From positions 248,001-312,000 of the forward strand of contig JASPKZ010007549.1 in the NCBI GenBank assembly GCA_030220185.1: a stretch of DNA of 64,000 nt, given 5' to 3'. The notes under the pieces were generated by a model. It was not told where the DNA came from, searched no databases, and was given only the letters and a program-made list of their open reading frames with translations. Source of the stretch: Diploptera punctata. Its lineage: Eukaryota; Arthropoda; Insecta; Blattodea; Blaberidae. A program made the position numbers and the translations under genes. Shown here in pieces: positions 1-10,638 of the stretch (its first letter is position 1; each line of letters opens with the position of its first letter).

Positions 1-59
1 GGAATGCTGAGTTTGCAGTGAATGACCTGCTCTTGAGCAGAACACTATGAATGAATGAA

Positions 60-242
60 TGTCTATGATGTCCGGCTCCTCTTGTACACTCATAATTTCC
101 CTTATTTCTTTATTTCGTATTCTATCCATTCTAGATTTTCCAGCTGATCTTCTTAAAACATCCGTTTCTGTACTCAAAATTCTCTTCATTTCCCTGGTAG
201 GAATTTGCCAGACTTCAGCGGCATCTGAATTATGGTTATAAT
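60..242 (-). mobile_element. LINE family D fragment (C-terminal RT region)
   Basis: On the minus strand this reads as the AGKSRM-RIRNKEIREIM-VQEEPDII segment that lies just before the C-terminal 'GH' motif of family D retrotransposons. The same stretch recurs, nearly identical, at 24113-24300. This copy lacks about 18 bp near 222 and has no intact frame around it. It is a short dead fragment. Confidence 0.65.
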
Positions 243-245
243 AAA

Positions 246-437
246 ACAGTGAAGTCTCGTAGACTGCGACGGGCAGGGCATGTGACACACAAATCGGAAA
301 TGAAAGAGTGGCATACAAGCTTCTTGTAGGAAAACCAGAGACAAAACCCCGAGTTGGTAGACCAAGATTGAAGTGCAGTAATATTAACCATGATTTGAGG
401 GAAGTAGGTTATACAGGGGATAATTGGAAAACATTAC
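246..437 (+). mobile_element. LINE family A 3' fragment
   Basis: Encodes a decayed version of the family A C-terminus (VGKPETKPRVGRPRLK, then DLREVGYTGDNWKTL). It stops abruptly at 437 before the usual 3' end and TAAG tail. Several substitutions and a small deletion (…GHVTHKSEMKEW…) break the frame. Confidence 0.7.
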
Positions 438-629
438 GTAACCCTTTCGGCAACTTAATTACTTCGGAAATCGGCAATAAAATAGTTTTCGTTAGTTACG
501 AATGCCGAGCGATAAATAGGACTAGCTGAGGATTTCGCTTAGTTTACGCAATTATTGCGCAACGGACTGTTATCGCTAGAGTCCGGATGTTAGGCACTTA
601 AAAAGTTCAAAATAAGCAGGCAGAAAGGC

Positions 630-632
<3 letters not shown>

Positions 633-660
<28 letters not shown>

Positions 661-954
661 CTTCTTCACTTCCTGGTTTAGGCAAGAGTTACCTGTTCCG
701 TCTTCACTAATAGATCTAAGACCATCTCTTCCGAGGACGTCCGACATCTCTTCTTCCTCTTGGAAAATAATGGAAGATTTTATTTGGTAATCTACTTTCT
801 TCCATTCTTTCTACGTGTTCTTTCCACTGTATCTTGTTGTTAAATATCTTTTCATTTATGGAGTAGATGTGCAGTTCTTCACGGATATCCTCGTTTCTTA
901 TCTGGTCCATTCTAGTGCAGCCTTTTACTCTTCTTAAAAATTTCATTTCGGCAA
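633..954 (-). mobile_element. LINE family B fragment with (GAA)n tail
   Basis: On the minus strand the sequence reads MKFLRRVKGCTRMDQIRNEDIREEL…KEHVERMEESRLPNK…GRRDVGRPRKRW, the C-terminal region of a non-LTR reverse transcriptase, ending in a (GAA)n tail (TTC repeats at 631-667 on the plus strand). The 9-mer aaaggcact flanks it at 624-632 and 955-963, a target-site duplication inside the hAT-like element. The copy is 5'-truncated. Confidence 0.7.
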
Positions 955-1124
955 AAAGGCACTAAAATCATTAATATAGGCACTAAAAAATCAAAATAGG
1001 CTCTTACAAAAATGGATTACTACATGAACTTTCACAGCCTTTCGTAAAGATTATAAACATACGCTATCAAGAGCATTCGAAGATATCAGAGGCGATTTTG
1101 GAACTTGTTTTGCCTTTTTCAAAG

Positions 1125-1268
1125 AGCATACTTATGTTTTGCAGTGTGTACGTGCTGCGAAACATGGCACTTCTTCGCGCAATTCACTGAAATTTCACAC
1201 ATTTGGCAAAACAATGTCACTTGAGAATATTTTCGCACCAAATTCTTTCACGAAATTGGTCAGTTTGT
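1125..1268 (-). pseudogene. BED-type zinc finger remnant (hAT/CGGBP1-like)
   Basis: The minus strand gives DKLTNFVKEFGAKIFSSD and, after a frameshift, FCQMCEISVNCAKKCHVSQHV-HTAKHKYAL followed by a stop. The C-x2-C then H-x4-H spacing (C in FCQMC, H in SQHV and TAKH) is that of a BED zinc finger. The sequence is like the N-terminus of CGGBP1-type proteins and related hAT transposases, which bind transposon ends. It lies inside the hAT-like TIRs. The frameshift and following stop make it non-functional. I found no catalytic DDE part. Confidence 0.55.
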
Positions 1269-1420
1269 CTTTTACTGTTTTACTCTTGTCCGTTCTTTAG
1301 GCATCGTGAAACAACTGTTCTAAAGGTAAAAAAAAAGTCCCATACACTTGTCTCATAACTTTGTCTTTGAAGCACCTGTCTGTGAACGAGGACTACAGAC
1401 TGAATTCAGTGTTATCAATA

Positions 1421-1927
1421 CTTACTTACTTACTCACTGGCACTATCGAACCCGTAGGTCCATGGCCGCGCGGACATAAGCTCTCCATACATCCCTATAC
1501 TGAGCTAATGCTTTCCAATCATTCCCTTTATAATATACTTCCCTCAAATCATACTTAATGTTATTCTCCCACCTCATTCTTGGTCTACCAACTGGGCGTT
1601 TTCCCACTGGCTTTCGTACAAGAAGCTTCCATGCAATTCTTTCATTCGCTATACGTGCAACATGTCCTGCCCATCGCAGTCTACGAGACTTAACTGTTCT
1701 TATTATATCTGGCTTCCTATAAAGACCATGTAGTTCATTGTTATGTAGTCTTCTCCATTCACCTGTCTGTTCATCTCTCTTTGGTCCAGAAATTTTCCTA
1801 AGTACTTTATTCTCAAATACTTGTAATCTCCTTTCCTCCCTTAAAGTAAGAGTCCATGTTTCGCACCCATATAATATAACTGGTAGAATAATAGTTTTAT
1901 ATATTTTCAATTTAACGTTTTTTGAAA
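1421..1927 (-). mobile_element. LINE family A, 5'-truncated copy
   Basis: Minus-strand copy starting (3' end) with a (TAAG)n tail and the conserved terminus. It reads through most of the C-terminal domain: KLKIYKTIILPVILYGCETWTLT, GPKRDEQTGEWRRLH, RRLRWAGHVARI, PVGRPRMRWENNIKYDLREV, YVRAAMDLRVR. The frame is open for about 175 codons. RT palm and endonuclease are missing. It sits inside the hAT-like element. Confidence 0.85.
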
Positions 1928-2175
1928 ATAAAAAATAATAGAAATGTGTCATGAAGTTTGTCCATTTCAATTAATTTCATTGAAATACTAAGTTAATTTC
2001 GAGAAAAATGTCAAATAAGCATTTATAGGCATTGTAAGCCGAAATAGGCATTTATAGACAAAATGAACTTCATGGAAAACAACTCTAGGGTCGTCGGTAT
2101 GAACTTATATGAAGTCACTTTTACAATATCTATAATAAATAACTATAGGCATTTTCCCTAACATCCGGTCTCTAG

Positions 2176-2587
2176 TTATCACACATCGATGATGTAATCC
2201 GGGAGAAACATATGAATAACGGCGTACAAATGTTATTTATGAAATTGGTTTTAATTGGTTGATACATAAACCAGGAATATATTTTTTAAGGCAAATATTT
2301 AACCAGCGATGGTCATTCAATTAAATGCACGCACAGCTCTGCGAATCAATGGACAAAGAGAGAACATCCCTGGGATGAAGTCTCCGGAGCATTTCAATCA
2401 AAACTTTGTGTTCAACCCCCGGAACCCGGAGTAAAAACGTTCCAATTAAAACATATCAGTTTCAGGACAATCCAAACTCCGTGCTCTCAAATTCAATAAA
2501 TGTAACAACATACACAAATTAAAAGCAACACGCTGATTTCTAGTAGAAACAAATGCACCAAACGGTCTTGTCTTTTTTTAATGACAT
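2176..2587. other. No recognised feature
   Basis: About 410 bp of AT-rich sequence without a usable frame, tRNA-like boxes or obvious inverted repeats. Confidence 0.4.
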
Positions 2588-2668
2588 ATCATCGTCATCA
2601 TCATAGTCCATTCACCAGTTTAGGCCATTTGTTGACCTGTTTCGGTCTCAATTTAAACATCATCCACT
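2588..2668 (-). mobile_element. LINE 3' end (type I) with (GAT)n tail
   Basis: The stretch from the atcgtcatcatcat tail through 'gttgacctgtttcgg' matches the 3' end of the longer copy at 53008-53235. Only about 80 bp remain. Confidence 0.5.
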
Positions 2669-2671
2669 AAT

Positions 2672-2848
2672 ACAAAGCGAGGTTGGGAAGTGGTTTTTAT
2701 AGAAACTAGGAAATTATTAAAAACTGAGCGATAGCGAGGTTTTTAATTTCAGAGATTCTGTAAATCACTTCACAAACGTGTGTTGTACATTATTTTTTTG
2801 CACGATGGTATTTTCAAAATAATAAATAATAATAAAATAATAATCAGG
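2672..2848 (+). repeat. Interspersed repeat Z, copy 1
   Basis: This stretch, from 'gcgaggttgggaagt' to an AATAATAAA-rich end, is a diverged inverse copy of 27555-27735. Shared landmarks are 'gagattctgtaaa', 'cgtgtgttg' and 'gcacgatgg'. The family is unclassified. A family A copy follows directly. Confidence 0.55.
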
Positions 2849-2849
2849 A

Positions 2850-3396
2850 AGTGCGTGCTATATGCATTGCAGAGACTCTTGATATCCCAACTCCTTTCAA
2901 AAAACGTTAAACTGAAAATATATAAAACTATTATTCTACCAGTTATATTATATGGGTGCGAAACATGGACTCTTACTTTAAGGGAGGAAAGGAGATTACA
3001 AGTATTTGAGAATAAAGTTCTTAGGAAACATTTTGGACCAAAGAGAGATGAACAGACAGGTGAATGGAGAAGACTACATAACAATGAACTACATGATCTT
3101 TATAGGATAGTAGATATAATGAGAACAGTTAAATCCCGTAGACTGCGATGGACAGGACATGTTGCGCGTATGAGGAATGAAAGAAGTGCTTGGAAGCTTC
3201 TTGTAGGAAAGCCAGAGGGAAAACGCCCAGTTGGTAGACCAAGAATGAGGTGGGAGAATAACATTAGCTATGATTTGAGGGAAGTAGACTATATGGGAAT
3301 GATTGGGAAGCAATAGCTCAGGATAGGGATGTATGGAGAGCTTATGTTCGCGCGGCCATGGACCTACGGGTTCTATAGCGCCAGTGAGTAAGTAGG
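2850..3396 (+). mobile_element. LINE family A, 5'-truncated copy with frameshift
   Basis: Plus-strand copy covering the end of the region after the RT palm, then ILPVILYGCETWTLTLREER, RRLRWTGHVARM, GRPRMRWENN, ending at the conserved terminus and gtgagtaagtag. One base is missing near 3294 (tatatgggaat versus tatacagggaat in sister copies). This shifts the frame and creates a stop after GMIGKQ. It is a pseudogene. Confidence 0.85.
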
Positions 3397-3439
3397 TAAT
3401 TTTGAATAATACCTCAACAGAATTTTATTATATTCTGAT

Positions 3440-3515
3440 GCAACATATGTTTGTCCTGGTGAGTGGTAGAGAAGGCCACCTGGTTTTAACTCCACCAAGC
3501 TAAATAAATAAATAA
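3440..3515 (+). mobile_element. LINE 3' UTR tail (type X)
   Basis: Reads 'gagtggtagagaaggcc…ttaactccaccaagctaaataaa', the short 3' tail also found at 7660, 15600, 19360, 31290 and 52890. It ends in AAATA repeats here rather than TTA. The type is recognised by shared sequence only. Confidence 0.5.
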
Positions 3516-4338
3516 AAGAGTGGAACGAGGAAAATTCGTTGTTTTGAATAATGTTTAATGCATTTGTTTTTGATACTCGGTGTGTTTTCCATTATTGTTG
3601 TTAATTATTGTGATATTCACTTGTTCTAGTTAGTGTCGCTCGTCGTATGTTCTCTCACCTCTAACATTACCAGCCGCGTTTATTACGTTTTTTGTCTCTT
3701 CCTAGAATTTGTTTTCATTATTTCGCTAACGAAACACCAGCGCCACGCTCTTATTACCAACATGATGCTCCTGTATTCTCTCACAAACAAACTAAATTTC
3801 CCTTTATTCTAACTAACATTACTTGCATTCCTAAACATTTCCTGCATTCTTGCTTTTCACTTATAAATGGAATGTGGTATATTTTTAGCCAATATTGCAT
3901 AATACATAACGGGTCCTGGTAGTCTGGTGCAGGGTCGTACAACTCGCGATCGGCGGGCCATATGAAGCCCTCCACCTCTTCTTCACTGGGCAGTGACTCT
4001 ATTAGCAGAAGTAAATAATGCCATTCTGGCTCAGCATGCCGGTTTCCTGATTTGCTGGCGTGTACCGGAGCTCGGTGGTAGGCAGGAGATCTCAGGGTTA
4101 TGAACTCTTTATAAGCAAAAGAACAACGTATAAATGTACACTCAATTTTAACGAATCCAAGAAACTGTTTATTTACGGAGAAATACACTTTTGATAATAC
4201 AGTTATGAAGTTTTATCTAAGAGTGGAGTCGATGAAATACTTAGAGGTCCACGTGCTCGAGTCAATATTTTCAAAGTCCAAATGCTTAACGGACTATAAC
4301 TTTAAATTTAACTATTTCTCGGACGAATCTAATATTTA
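3516..4338. other. No recognised feature
   Basis: No coding similarity or repeat relationship recognised. A 135-codon minus-strand open frame at 3781-4188 has no family features and I treat it as chance. Confidence 0.35.
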
Positions 4339-4495
4339 AACTGAATCGGAGATCGCGGTCTGCAGGTCTACGATGTTCCAACACTGAACACAGAGCCACT
4401 GAGAGTGATAGTCCGTTTTAACTGAATCGGAGATCGCGGTCTGCAGATCTACTATGTTTCAACACTGATCATAGATTCACTGAGAGTGATAGTGC
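4339..4495. repeat. Tandem duplication of an 81-bp unit
   Basis: Two adjacent diverged copies begin with 'aactgaatcggagatcgcgg' at 4339 and 4420. Both end with 'cactgagagtgatagt'. Confidence 0.85.
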
Positions 4496-5648
4496 TTTGA
4501 TATAAGTTCTCGCTTATAAAGGCGGCGGCTCCTCCCACTTTTCTCGAATCCACTCCTTACAATTGAATATATATTTATGTTACAATAATATTATTTACTA
4601 GTATGTATAACATTTCTAAGAACTGGGTAAATTGGTTCTTTGATATTTAATAGATAAATGTTTATCAGTTTCTTTGTAAACTGTCAATGTTAAGAGATTA
4701 TCTTTTCTAGAGGTGAATGAATGTATTTTGTTGTCTGTACTAGCCAGGTAGAAATTCTTTATCATCATTCCTTTGAATTGCTTAGTAGCGTTAATTGGTT
4801 TCTAAGAATTGGTCAATAGATTTTTAATATTTTTTAATAGCTAACTAATGTTATCTTTTCTTAAAGAATGAATATTTCTTATTAGTTGTATTGACTGCTA
4901 ATTGGAATTGGTTATATTCTTTTGACAATACCCTTTTTGTGTTCCTATATTATTTGTAAGTTGTGTAGTAGGTAGAGTTCTGACAATACCTCTTTATTTG
5001 TCATTTGTATAGCAGATAGCGTTTTACAGTATTTTATTCTAGACAAATGTACGTGGAATTTTCACCTGGATATATTTCTACTTTTCCACATACATATTTT
5101 ATAGCGATATTAGTAATATATTCTATTTTCATTATTTATAGATTTATTTAATTTTAATAACAATTTAATATATTTCGGAACATTTTAGTTTCAGATCAAT
5201 GCATATTAGAGTTGTATCTTAGTTTATATGTCTCCTATCATATTAATCGCTATAGGCGTGGGTTCGATACCAGACGGAGTTGAATTTTTTTTCTTCTTCT
5301 TTGTTCAACTAAGTCTTAGGCCTATAGGCTTGTTATGATCTCACTGATGAATTTTGTATCCAGCGTTTTCTTGGACGGCCCAGAAATCTCTTCCCTGTTG
5401 GACAATAACGAAGCATGGCCTTGGGAACTCTATCTGAATTCATTCGTCGCAAATGATCAAAGTAAGATCGGAATACATAACCTCACATTTGGTAAATATT
5501 AAATATTATAATTATTTTTAGCTTCTGTTATTCGTTAAATAGTCGCTCCAAATCCAACGCGAGGTTGAGTTTTTCATTAGACAAAGCACTCACGACTTTG
5601 TCGCTCGTATTTTTTTCACAAAACACAACCTCTTGTTAGATTACTGTT
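4496..5648. other. AT-rich region with one tRNA-like B box
   Basis: Very AT-rich, with weak internal similarity ('tctaagaa…gg' at about 4615 and 4801; 'tgacaatacc' at 4923 and 4981). At 5260-5270 'gggttcgatac' followed by poly-T resembles a pol III B box in a SINE fragment. 'gttaaatagtc' (5534) and 'gactatttaac' (5649) form an inverted pair leading into element R1. Confidence 0.35.
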
Positions 5649-6370
5649 GACTATTTAACTCATGTCCCAAATGGGAGTCAATGACCAATCACATTTCAAT
5701 GATTTTTTATTTACAACCAATCACAGTCGTGTTTCGCCTAAAATTTACCAATTAAAGTTTATCATAATGAAGAAAGCACCTCCTTTTTAACATTCTGAAT
5801 AGGTCATAGGATTATTTTGCAGTGACTGACTCTCTAAGAAATACGGCTACCAGATTGTATATATAGTGCATGAATGTCAACACATAGCGCATGCGGGAGT
5901 TAATATAAAAACATTTGTAACAATTGATTATACCACCAAAAAAAACACTGTTTGCACTTTCTTAAACGAATTATTTTCCAGGAAATGATGCAGAAAAATA
6001 TAATTGACATATTTGCATCATAAGACATCAGAAAATAATTAATACGTATAACGTTGGTTATAAATTTCTCCCCTAGAGTGCATTCTTACAACATAACGAT
6101 CTTTTGGCAATAAATAATATGATGATCTGCTTGCAGTGATGAACAAAAGAAGCAAATGAAGCGTACCAATCGTTTCTCATTTGTTTTTAAACATCACCGT
6201 TTACATTAAATATATAAATATTTTAAAATAACTATATTTAAATAATGATTTGTGAGTAAACAGCATAATTTTATTCGTTAAATAGTCCTAACAAATGCCA
6301 CTCTTGATTTGCAAATTCCCTATATAAATTCATCGATGATTTGGAAATCACTCGTGGCATTACTTATGAT
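5649..6370 (+). mobile_element. Repeat R1, foldback-ended non-autonomous element
   Basis: About 720 bp shared with copies at 29168-29882 (inverse), 37600-38227 and 46315-47425. It starts 'gactatttaac', carries CCAATCACA-type motifs near the left end, and ends in a self-complementary segment (about 6295-6365) that reads 'aaatgccact…' outward and '…gtggcatt' back. No open frame. I infer a non-autonomous DNA element; the superfamily is unknown. Confidence 0.6.
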
Positions 6371-6412
6371 AATTATTTCCAGTCTCAATTTATCAACACT
6401 CGTATGAGATAA

Positions 6413-6513
6413 TGTTCCAACTGGCAGGAAATCCATAGGAAGACCAAAACAAAGACGGGGAAAAAGCACTTCCCAACTGGCTGTAAGCCTAAGATAAAGA
6501 GAAGAAGAAGAAA
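6413..6513 (+). mobile_element. LINE 3' end with (GAA)n tail
   Basis: Plus strand gives PTGRKSIGRPKQRRGKS…, a decayed 'GRP-R' motif of a non-LTR RT C-terminus, followed by gaagaagaagaaag. Confidence 0.5.
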
Positions 6514-7025
6514 GAACCTTTCTCTGACGAAGTGGTGCATAAACTAAAAAGAAAACAAAAAGACGTTAACTCCATCTACCGTGTTAGTGCGCAAGTATAC
6601 GCGCAAAAAAGTTATTATTTCAATACACATTTGTAATTATTTATAAAGTAGGGTCCAGTTCGTAAAAAAGAATGTATTAACAAATGATGGTATGGGAATC
6701 CCCAGAGCGCGCACATCCTACGTAAAATAACGCTGCTGTTACATATTGTATTGTTGTTTTTAACGGAATAAATTACAAGGTTGTTTGTACCTGTCCCCTG
6801 GGATTCCCCGTGCACCTCCCCATTTAAATTAATTATGTACAATAATTTTGTTGCACTGCGTGATTCCAGTCCGGGGAATACGCGACATTTCGCGGTGTTT
6901 GATGAAATAAAAACCAGTGCTCATGTACACAGTCGTTATTTATGTGACAAGCTCGTAAAGTAAGATTTCATCTGATGAAACTAGATACTGGGTACATATA
7001 TTTGTCTGCATATTATATTTTACCT
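6514..7025. other. No recognised feature
   Basis: No repeat relation or coding signal found. Confidence 0.35.
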
Positions 7026-7203
7026 TCGTAAGAAAACCTGAGGGAAAATGGAACGTGGAATGGGGTGGAAGAATAATATTAACCATTATTTGAGACAGTT
7101 GAATCATACAGGAGATGAGACAGTTGAATCATACAGGAGATGAGACAGTTGAATCATACAGGAGATGATTCGAATATATTAGTCCAGGACATGAATGTAT
7201 GGA
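7026..7203 (+). mobile_element. LINE family A degenerate 3' fragment
   Basis: Begins in the VGKPEGK region ('aagaaaacctgagggaaa'), passes through 'ggtggaagaataatattaacc' and continues to 'gaatgtatggag'. It contains an internal 25-bp triplication (7092-7166) not seen in any other copy. Its 3' side abuts a second family A copy of opposite orientation. Confidence 0.75.
7092..7166 (+). repeat. 25-bp unit repeated three times
   Basis: Exactly identical 25-bp units start with gagacagttgaatcataca at 7092, 7117 and 7142. Perfect identity inside an old, diverged LINE fragment points to a recent local amplification. Confidence 0.95.
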
Positions 7204-7512
7204 GTACTTACTTACTCACTGGCACTATCGAACCCGTAGGTTCATGACCGCGCGTATATAAGCTCTCCATACACACCTATCTGATTTAATACTTTCCAAT
7301 CATTCCCTGTATAATCTACTTCCCTCAAATCATAGTTAACGTTATTCTCCCACCTCATTCTCGGTTTACCAACTGAGAGTTTTCCCTATGATTTTCCTAC
7401 AAGAAGCCTCCATGCACGTCTTTCATTCCCCACTCGTGCCACATATCCTGCCCATCGCAGTCTACGAGACTTAACTGTTCTTATTAAATCTGGCTTCCTA
7501 TAAAGACCATAT
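7204..7512 (-). mobile_element. LINE family A 3' fragment
   Basis: Starts with the tacttacttactcactgg tail and covers the last 300 bp of family A to the KPD-IRTVKSRRLRWAG region. It faces the preceding fragment tail to tail. Confidence 0.8.
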
Positions 7513-7716
7513 ATCTTGTACATATTATATATTTAATTCGTTAAATCTAGAGTAAATCAAAATACATTATAAATATTAATTGTATTGTATTCATAACTTG
7601 TAATTGTTTATGTTTATTGTAATTTAGATGTAACACTATTTTTGTTTGTGTTTTTAAAACCTGGTTCAGTGGCAGACAAGGCCTTAAGGCCTTAACTCTA
7701 CTAGGTAAAATAAAGC

Positions 7717-7772
<56 letters not shown>
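7513..7772 (+). mobile_element. LINE 3' UTR (type X) with (ATT)n tail
   Basis: AT-rich 3' UTR ending 'cagtggcagacaaggcc…ttaactctactaggtaaaataaag' followed by about 19 ATT units (7716-7772). The same arrangement occurs at 15466-15697 and 52860-52990. Confidence 0.55.
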
Positions 7773-7773
<1 letters not shown>

Positions 7774-7923
7774 CTACAATACAATTATGATTTACAATAT
7801 ATTTTGATTTGCTGTAGATTTAACGAATGAAATGGATAGAACGTACAAGATAGAAAAATGAGAAATTAATAGGCCTACTATTAATGACATAAAACAAATT
7901 TAGTTCTGTTGAATAATAAATAC

Positions 7924-8467
7924 CACTGGGCAACATGATTTTTGTCTCATGAGTACCAATAGTTGTACTTAATGCAGTTTTTTTATCGTGTTTTCAAATA
8001 TGTATTCGGAATTTCTCCATCACCCACAGTTTTTTTATTTCAATTTCAATTAATGGATTTAAATAATTATTTTTAATAAACTTTTTTTCGTCCATTTGTC
8101 CATTGCAAAATAAAACCAAATGAGCTAACTCAGGAGATTTCAGCTATGCAAAAGAGTTATCAAGGCAAATGAAATCATAATATGCTGGCCGATTATTGTT
8201 GGACCATCAAGAGAGATGCTCCACAGGCGAAATATAGTAGAAAATCGTAATTTCTTACTTTATAGGTGAGTCCGAATGTTCGAATATTGTGTAGTTACGA
8301 ATGTAGAAAATATTAAAGTGTTTGAAATTATAAATTCCTGTCTCTCGGAAACCCTGCGTGATGGAGAAAAACCGATATCATATTTGAATTCAGGAGAAAA
8401 ATTACTATCAGAATCACATATTTTTCTTTCTGAGACAAAAAAAAAGTTTCTTTTTTGTTGTTCAGTG
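7924..8467 (+). mobile_element. Element U1, CACTG-ended
   Basis: About 544 bp bounded by CACTGGGCAACATGATTTTTG and, inverted, CACTGAACAACAAAAAAG. A gtctca motif lies inside both ends. It aligns with U2 (12626-14919), U3 (36753-37296) and U4 (42146-44627). At 8145-8254 it keeps a coding trace (SYQGK, a stop, NHNMLADYCW, TIKRDAPQAKY). The CACTG ends suggest the CMC (CACTA/Mirage/Chapaev) group; that is inference. Confidence 0.6.
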
Positions 8468-8614
8468 TTATTTAATAACAAGTAAGTGTGTAAGCCCGAC
8501 TTAAAAGTGTCAAAGTGTGCGGAATCCACCACTGGAAAGTATTGAACAGGGATATACTTAAGTAAAGAAGGATTCATGTACACACGACTTTGAACTCCTG
8601 TGAGTCAGATATTC

Positions 8615-9150
8615 TTCTTCTTCTTCGTCAGGCTCTACGACTTCCAGTGGAATGTCTTGGCCTTCTCAACTAGTTTACGCCATTTCTTCCTATCTTGTGC
8701 AGTAGATTTCAAATCAAAAATCCCCGTCTCTCTCAAATCTTCAGTTACGTCATGCTCCCATCGATCTTTGGGTCTTCCTCTTGGTCTTCTTCCATGTGGC
8801 TTCCAATTTAAAATACCATTCGACAATCTTCCCTTTGGCATTCTTAGTGTATGTCCAAACCATTGTAATCTTTTGGATTTGATGAAACTAACTATATTTT
8901 CTTTATTATTCTTGAGGTATAATTCGTCATTCCTTCTCAACCTCCAAGTTCCATTTTCCTTTACTGGACCTAGCACTCTTATAAATATTTTCCTCTCAAA
9001 CGTTAATAGTCTTAATTTATCTGCTTCCTTTAGTACCCAGGTTTCAGCTCCATAACATATGATTGCTGTATATAATTTGAATTTAACATTTTTTTATATT
9101 AGTTTGCTTTTGAATATATCGAAATTAGCAAAATATGCTTTATTCCCTTG
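8615..9150 (-). mobile_element. LINE family C, 5'-truncated copy with target duplication
   Basis: Minus-strand protein reads KENGTWRLRRNDELY…IKSKRLQWFGHTLRM…GRRPRGRPKDRWEHDVTEDLRET…AQDRKKWRKLVEKAKTFHWKS, stop, then a (GAA)n tail. This is the C-terminus of an RT of the same broad class as family A. The 13-mer gagtcagatattc occurs at 8602-8614 and 9151-9163, so the insertion boundaries are exact. The frame is open for about 113 codons. RT palm is absent. Confidence 0.85.
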
Positions 9151-9163
9151 GAGTCAGATATTC

Positions 9164-9574
9164 AGTGAATTGATATTTGAAGCGTGCGAAGATTTATTAT
9201 CACACCCTGTATTTTGCACGTAGCAGCAGAGTTAGGTGCAGATAAATAATAGCTGTTAAAATGCTAATGTGTTAGTGTTTGGAAAGGATGGAAATGATCG
9301 CAGCCCTCTTAAAGCAGTTGGAAGTTGGCACCAGTGTCTGGAAGTGATCCAGCCGCACTTCACCCTCCCCCAGGCGCTGGCAACATCTAACACCCTTCAT
9401 TTATTTGAATTCAATTCGTACACTTTAAAGTCAACCCAATTTTAAAGAACCGTTTTTGATGACAGACTGCGGGGAAACAGTACTGAAATAGCATGTTTAC
9501 ATGCTTGCAAGTACTGTGCTCCCAAAGAAAGAAGGTCTCATGAAGCCGAGCATCACATAAGTCTAGGTTGTATT
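9164..9574. other. No recognised feature
   Basis: About 410 bp, slightly GC-richer near 9300-9400. No open frame or repeat relation recognised. Confidence 0.35.
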
Positions 9575-10064
9575 GTACTTACTTACTTACTCACTTACTC
9601 ACTGGCACTATCGAACCCGTATAGGTTCATGGCCGCACGGACATAAGCTCTCCATACATCCCTATCCTGAGCTAATGTTTTCCAATCATTCCCTGTATAA
9701 TCTACTTCCCTCAAATCATAGTTACTGTTATTCTCCCACCTCATTCTTGGTCTACCAACTGGGCGTTTTCCCTCTGGCTTTCCTACAAGAAGCTTCCATG
9801 CAAGTCTTTCATTCCCCATACGTGCAACATGTCCTGCCCATCGCAGTCTACGAGACTTAACTGTTCTTATTATATCTGGCTTCCTATAAAGACCATGTAG
9901 TCTTCTCCATTCTCCTGTCTGTTCATCTCTCTTTGGTCCAAAAATTTCCCTAAGTACTTTATTCTCAATTACTCGTAATCTCCTTTCCTCCCTTAAAGTA
10001 AGAGTCCAGGTTTCGCATCCATATAATATCACTGGTAGAATAATAGTTTTATATATTTTCAGTT
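9575..10064 (-). mobile_element. LINE family A, 5'-truncated copy
   Basis: Begins with a (TAAG)n-type tail and covers KLKIYKTIILPVILYGCETW to the terminus, open for about 155 codons. It lacks 15 bp of the NNELHGLY region (HGLY follows RRLH directly). Near 9620 it has an extra 'ata', which alters the terminal residues. Confidence 0.85.
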
Positions 10065-10077
10065 TATGATTCAATAG

Positions 10078-10206
10078 ATGGAAAAATATGTTAATGAGCT
10101 ATTAAATCTGCATGCAGAACGGGATATTGAAGAGGATGATTTAAAATCAGTACAAATATTTATCATTAGAGGCGATATAAATTTAAAAGATGTGGAAGCC
10201 ATCTAA
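10078..10206 (+). other. Short open frame, not recognised
   Basis: An ATG frame of 42 codons (MEKYVNELLNLHAERDIEEDD…LKDVEAI, stop) is rich in charged residues, unlike the surrounding AT noise. It may be a leftover exon of a transposon protein. No family recognised and no upstream context; it could be chance. Confidence 0.2.
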
Positions 10207-10244
10207 TCTAACTCATTCTGACTTACCTAGAAAGTGGTAGATAG

Positions 10245-10435
10245 TGATTTTTGGGCATATTTTGCATCTGGAACATCTCTCTTCTTGTTCCAACAGTAGT
10301 CAGCCAGCATATTAGAACTCCACTTGCCTTGGTACCTCTTTTCCATTGTGGAAATTTGCTGATGAAAACGCTCACCGTGCTCATCAGAGACAGCCCTTAA
10401 ATACAGCTTGAATAAAATCGCTACATATAAGGTAA
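10245..10435 (-). pseudogene. Transposon-associated protein fragment (same family as in U elements)
   Basis: Minus strand reads …LRAVSDEHGERFHQQISTMEKRYQGKWSSNMLADYCW-NKKRDVPDAKYAQKS, then degenerates. The MEKRYQGKW…NMLADYCW…KRD segment is the one retained inside U1-U4, here with more of its upstream part (SDEHGERFHQ). I recall this as a recurrent uncharacterised protein in insect genomes; the role is unknown to me and a transposase C-terminus is a guess. No CACTG ends were found around it. Confidence 0.55.
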
Positions 10436-10638
10436 AGGTTCCTATGACAGGTCAAAGAGAATGCTAAAATAAATTTTAAAAAAGTAGCTGTCACAAAAAA
10501 AAAACTGTGCCTGGTGGAAAAATTCTGACTACATATCTGAATTCAGTATGAAAAAAATGCACTAGATTCACTAATCAGATTTCTTGCGAAGAAAGCCTTG
10601 TCGACCAGTGTAATTTTTCCATCAGTCTCAATTTTCAT

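Larger units (their letters stand above)
577..2174 (-). mobile_element. hAT-like DNA transposon, interrupted by two LINE fragments
   Basis: Terminal inverted repeats TAGAGTCCGGATGTTAGG (577-594) and the inverse of TAGAGACCGGATGTTAGG (2157-2174) bound the element. They differ at one base. The 8 bp outside each end (gttatcgc at 569-576, gttatcac at 2175-2182) match at 7 of 8, as expected for a hAT target duplication. The end also fits the hAT YARNG pattern. A zinc-finger remnant inside supports the class. The interior is interrupted by LINE B (633-954) and LINE A (1421-1927); without them the element would be roughly 0.75 kb, so most of the transposase is missing. Confidence 0.65.

Noticed and set aside
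3781..4188. 135-codon minus-strand frame
   Set aside because: No recognisable domain, no related copy, and composition typical of chance frames; not supported as a gene.
8276..8485. Conserved small protein (also 37105-37299 and antisense at 42133-42333)
   Set aside because: Conserved because element U is repeated; the frame shifts between copies and overlaps the non-coding right end.
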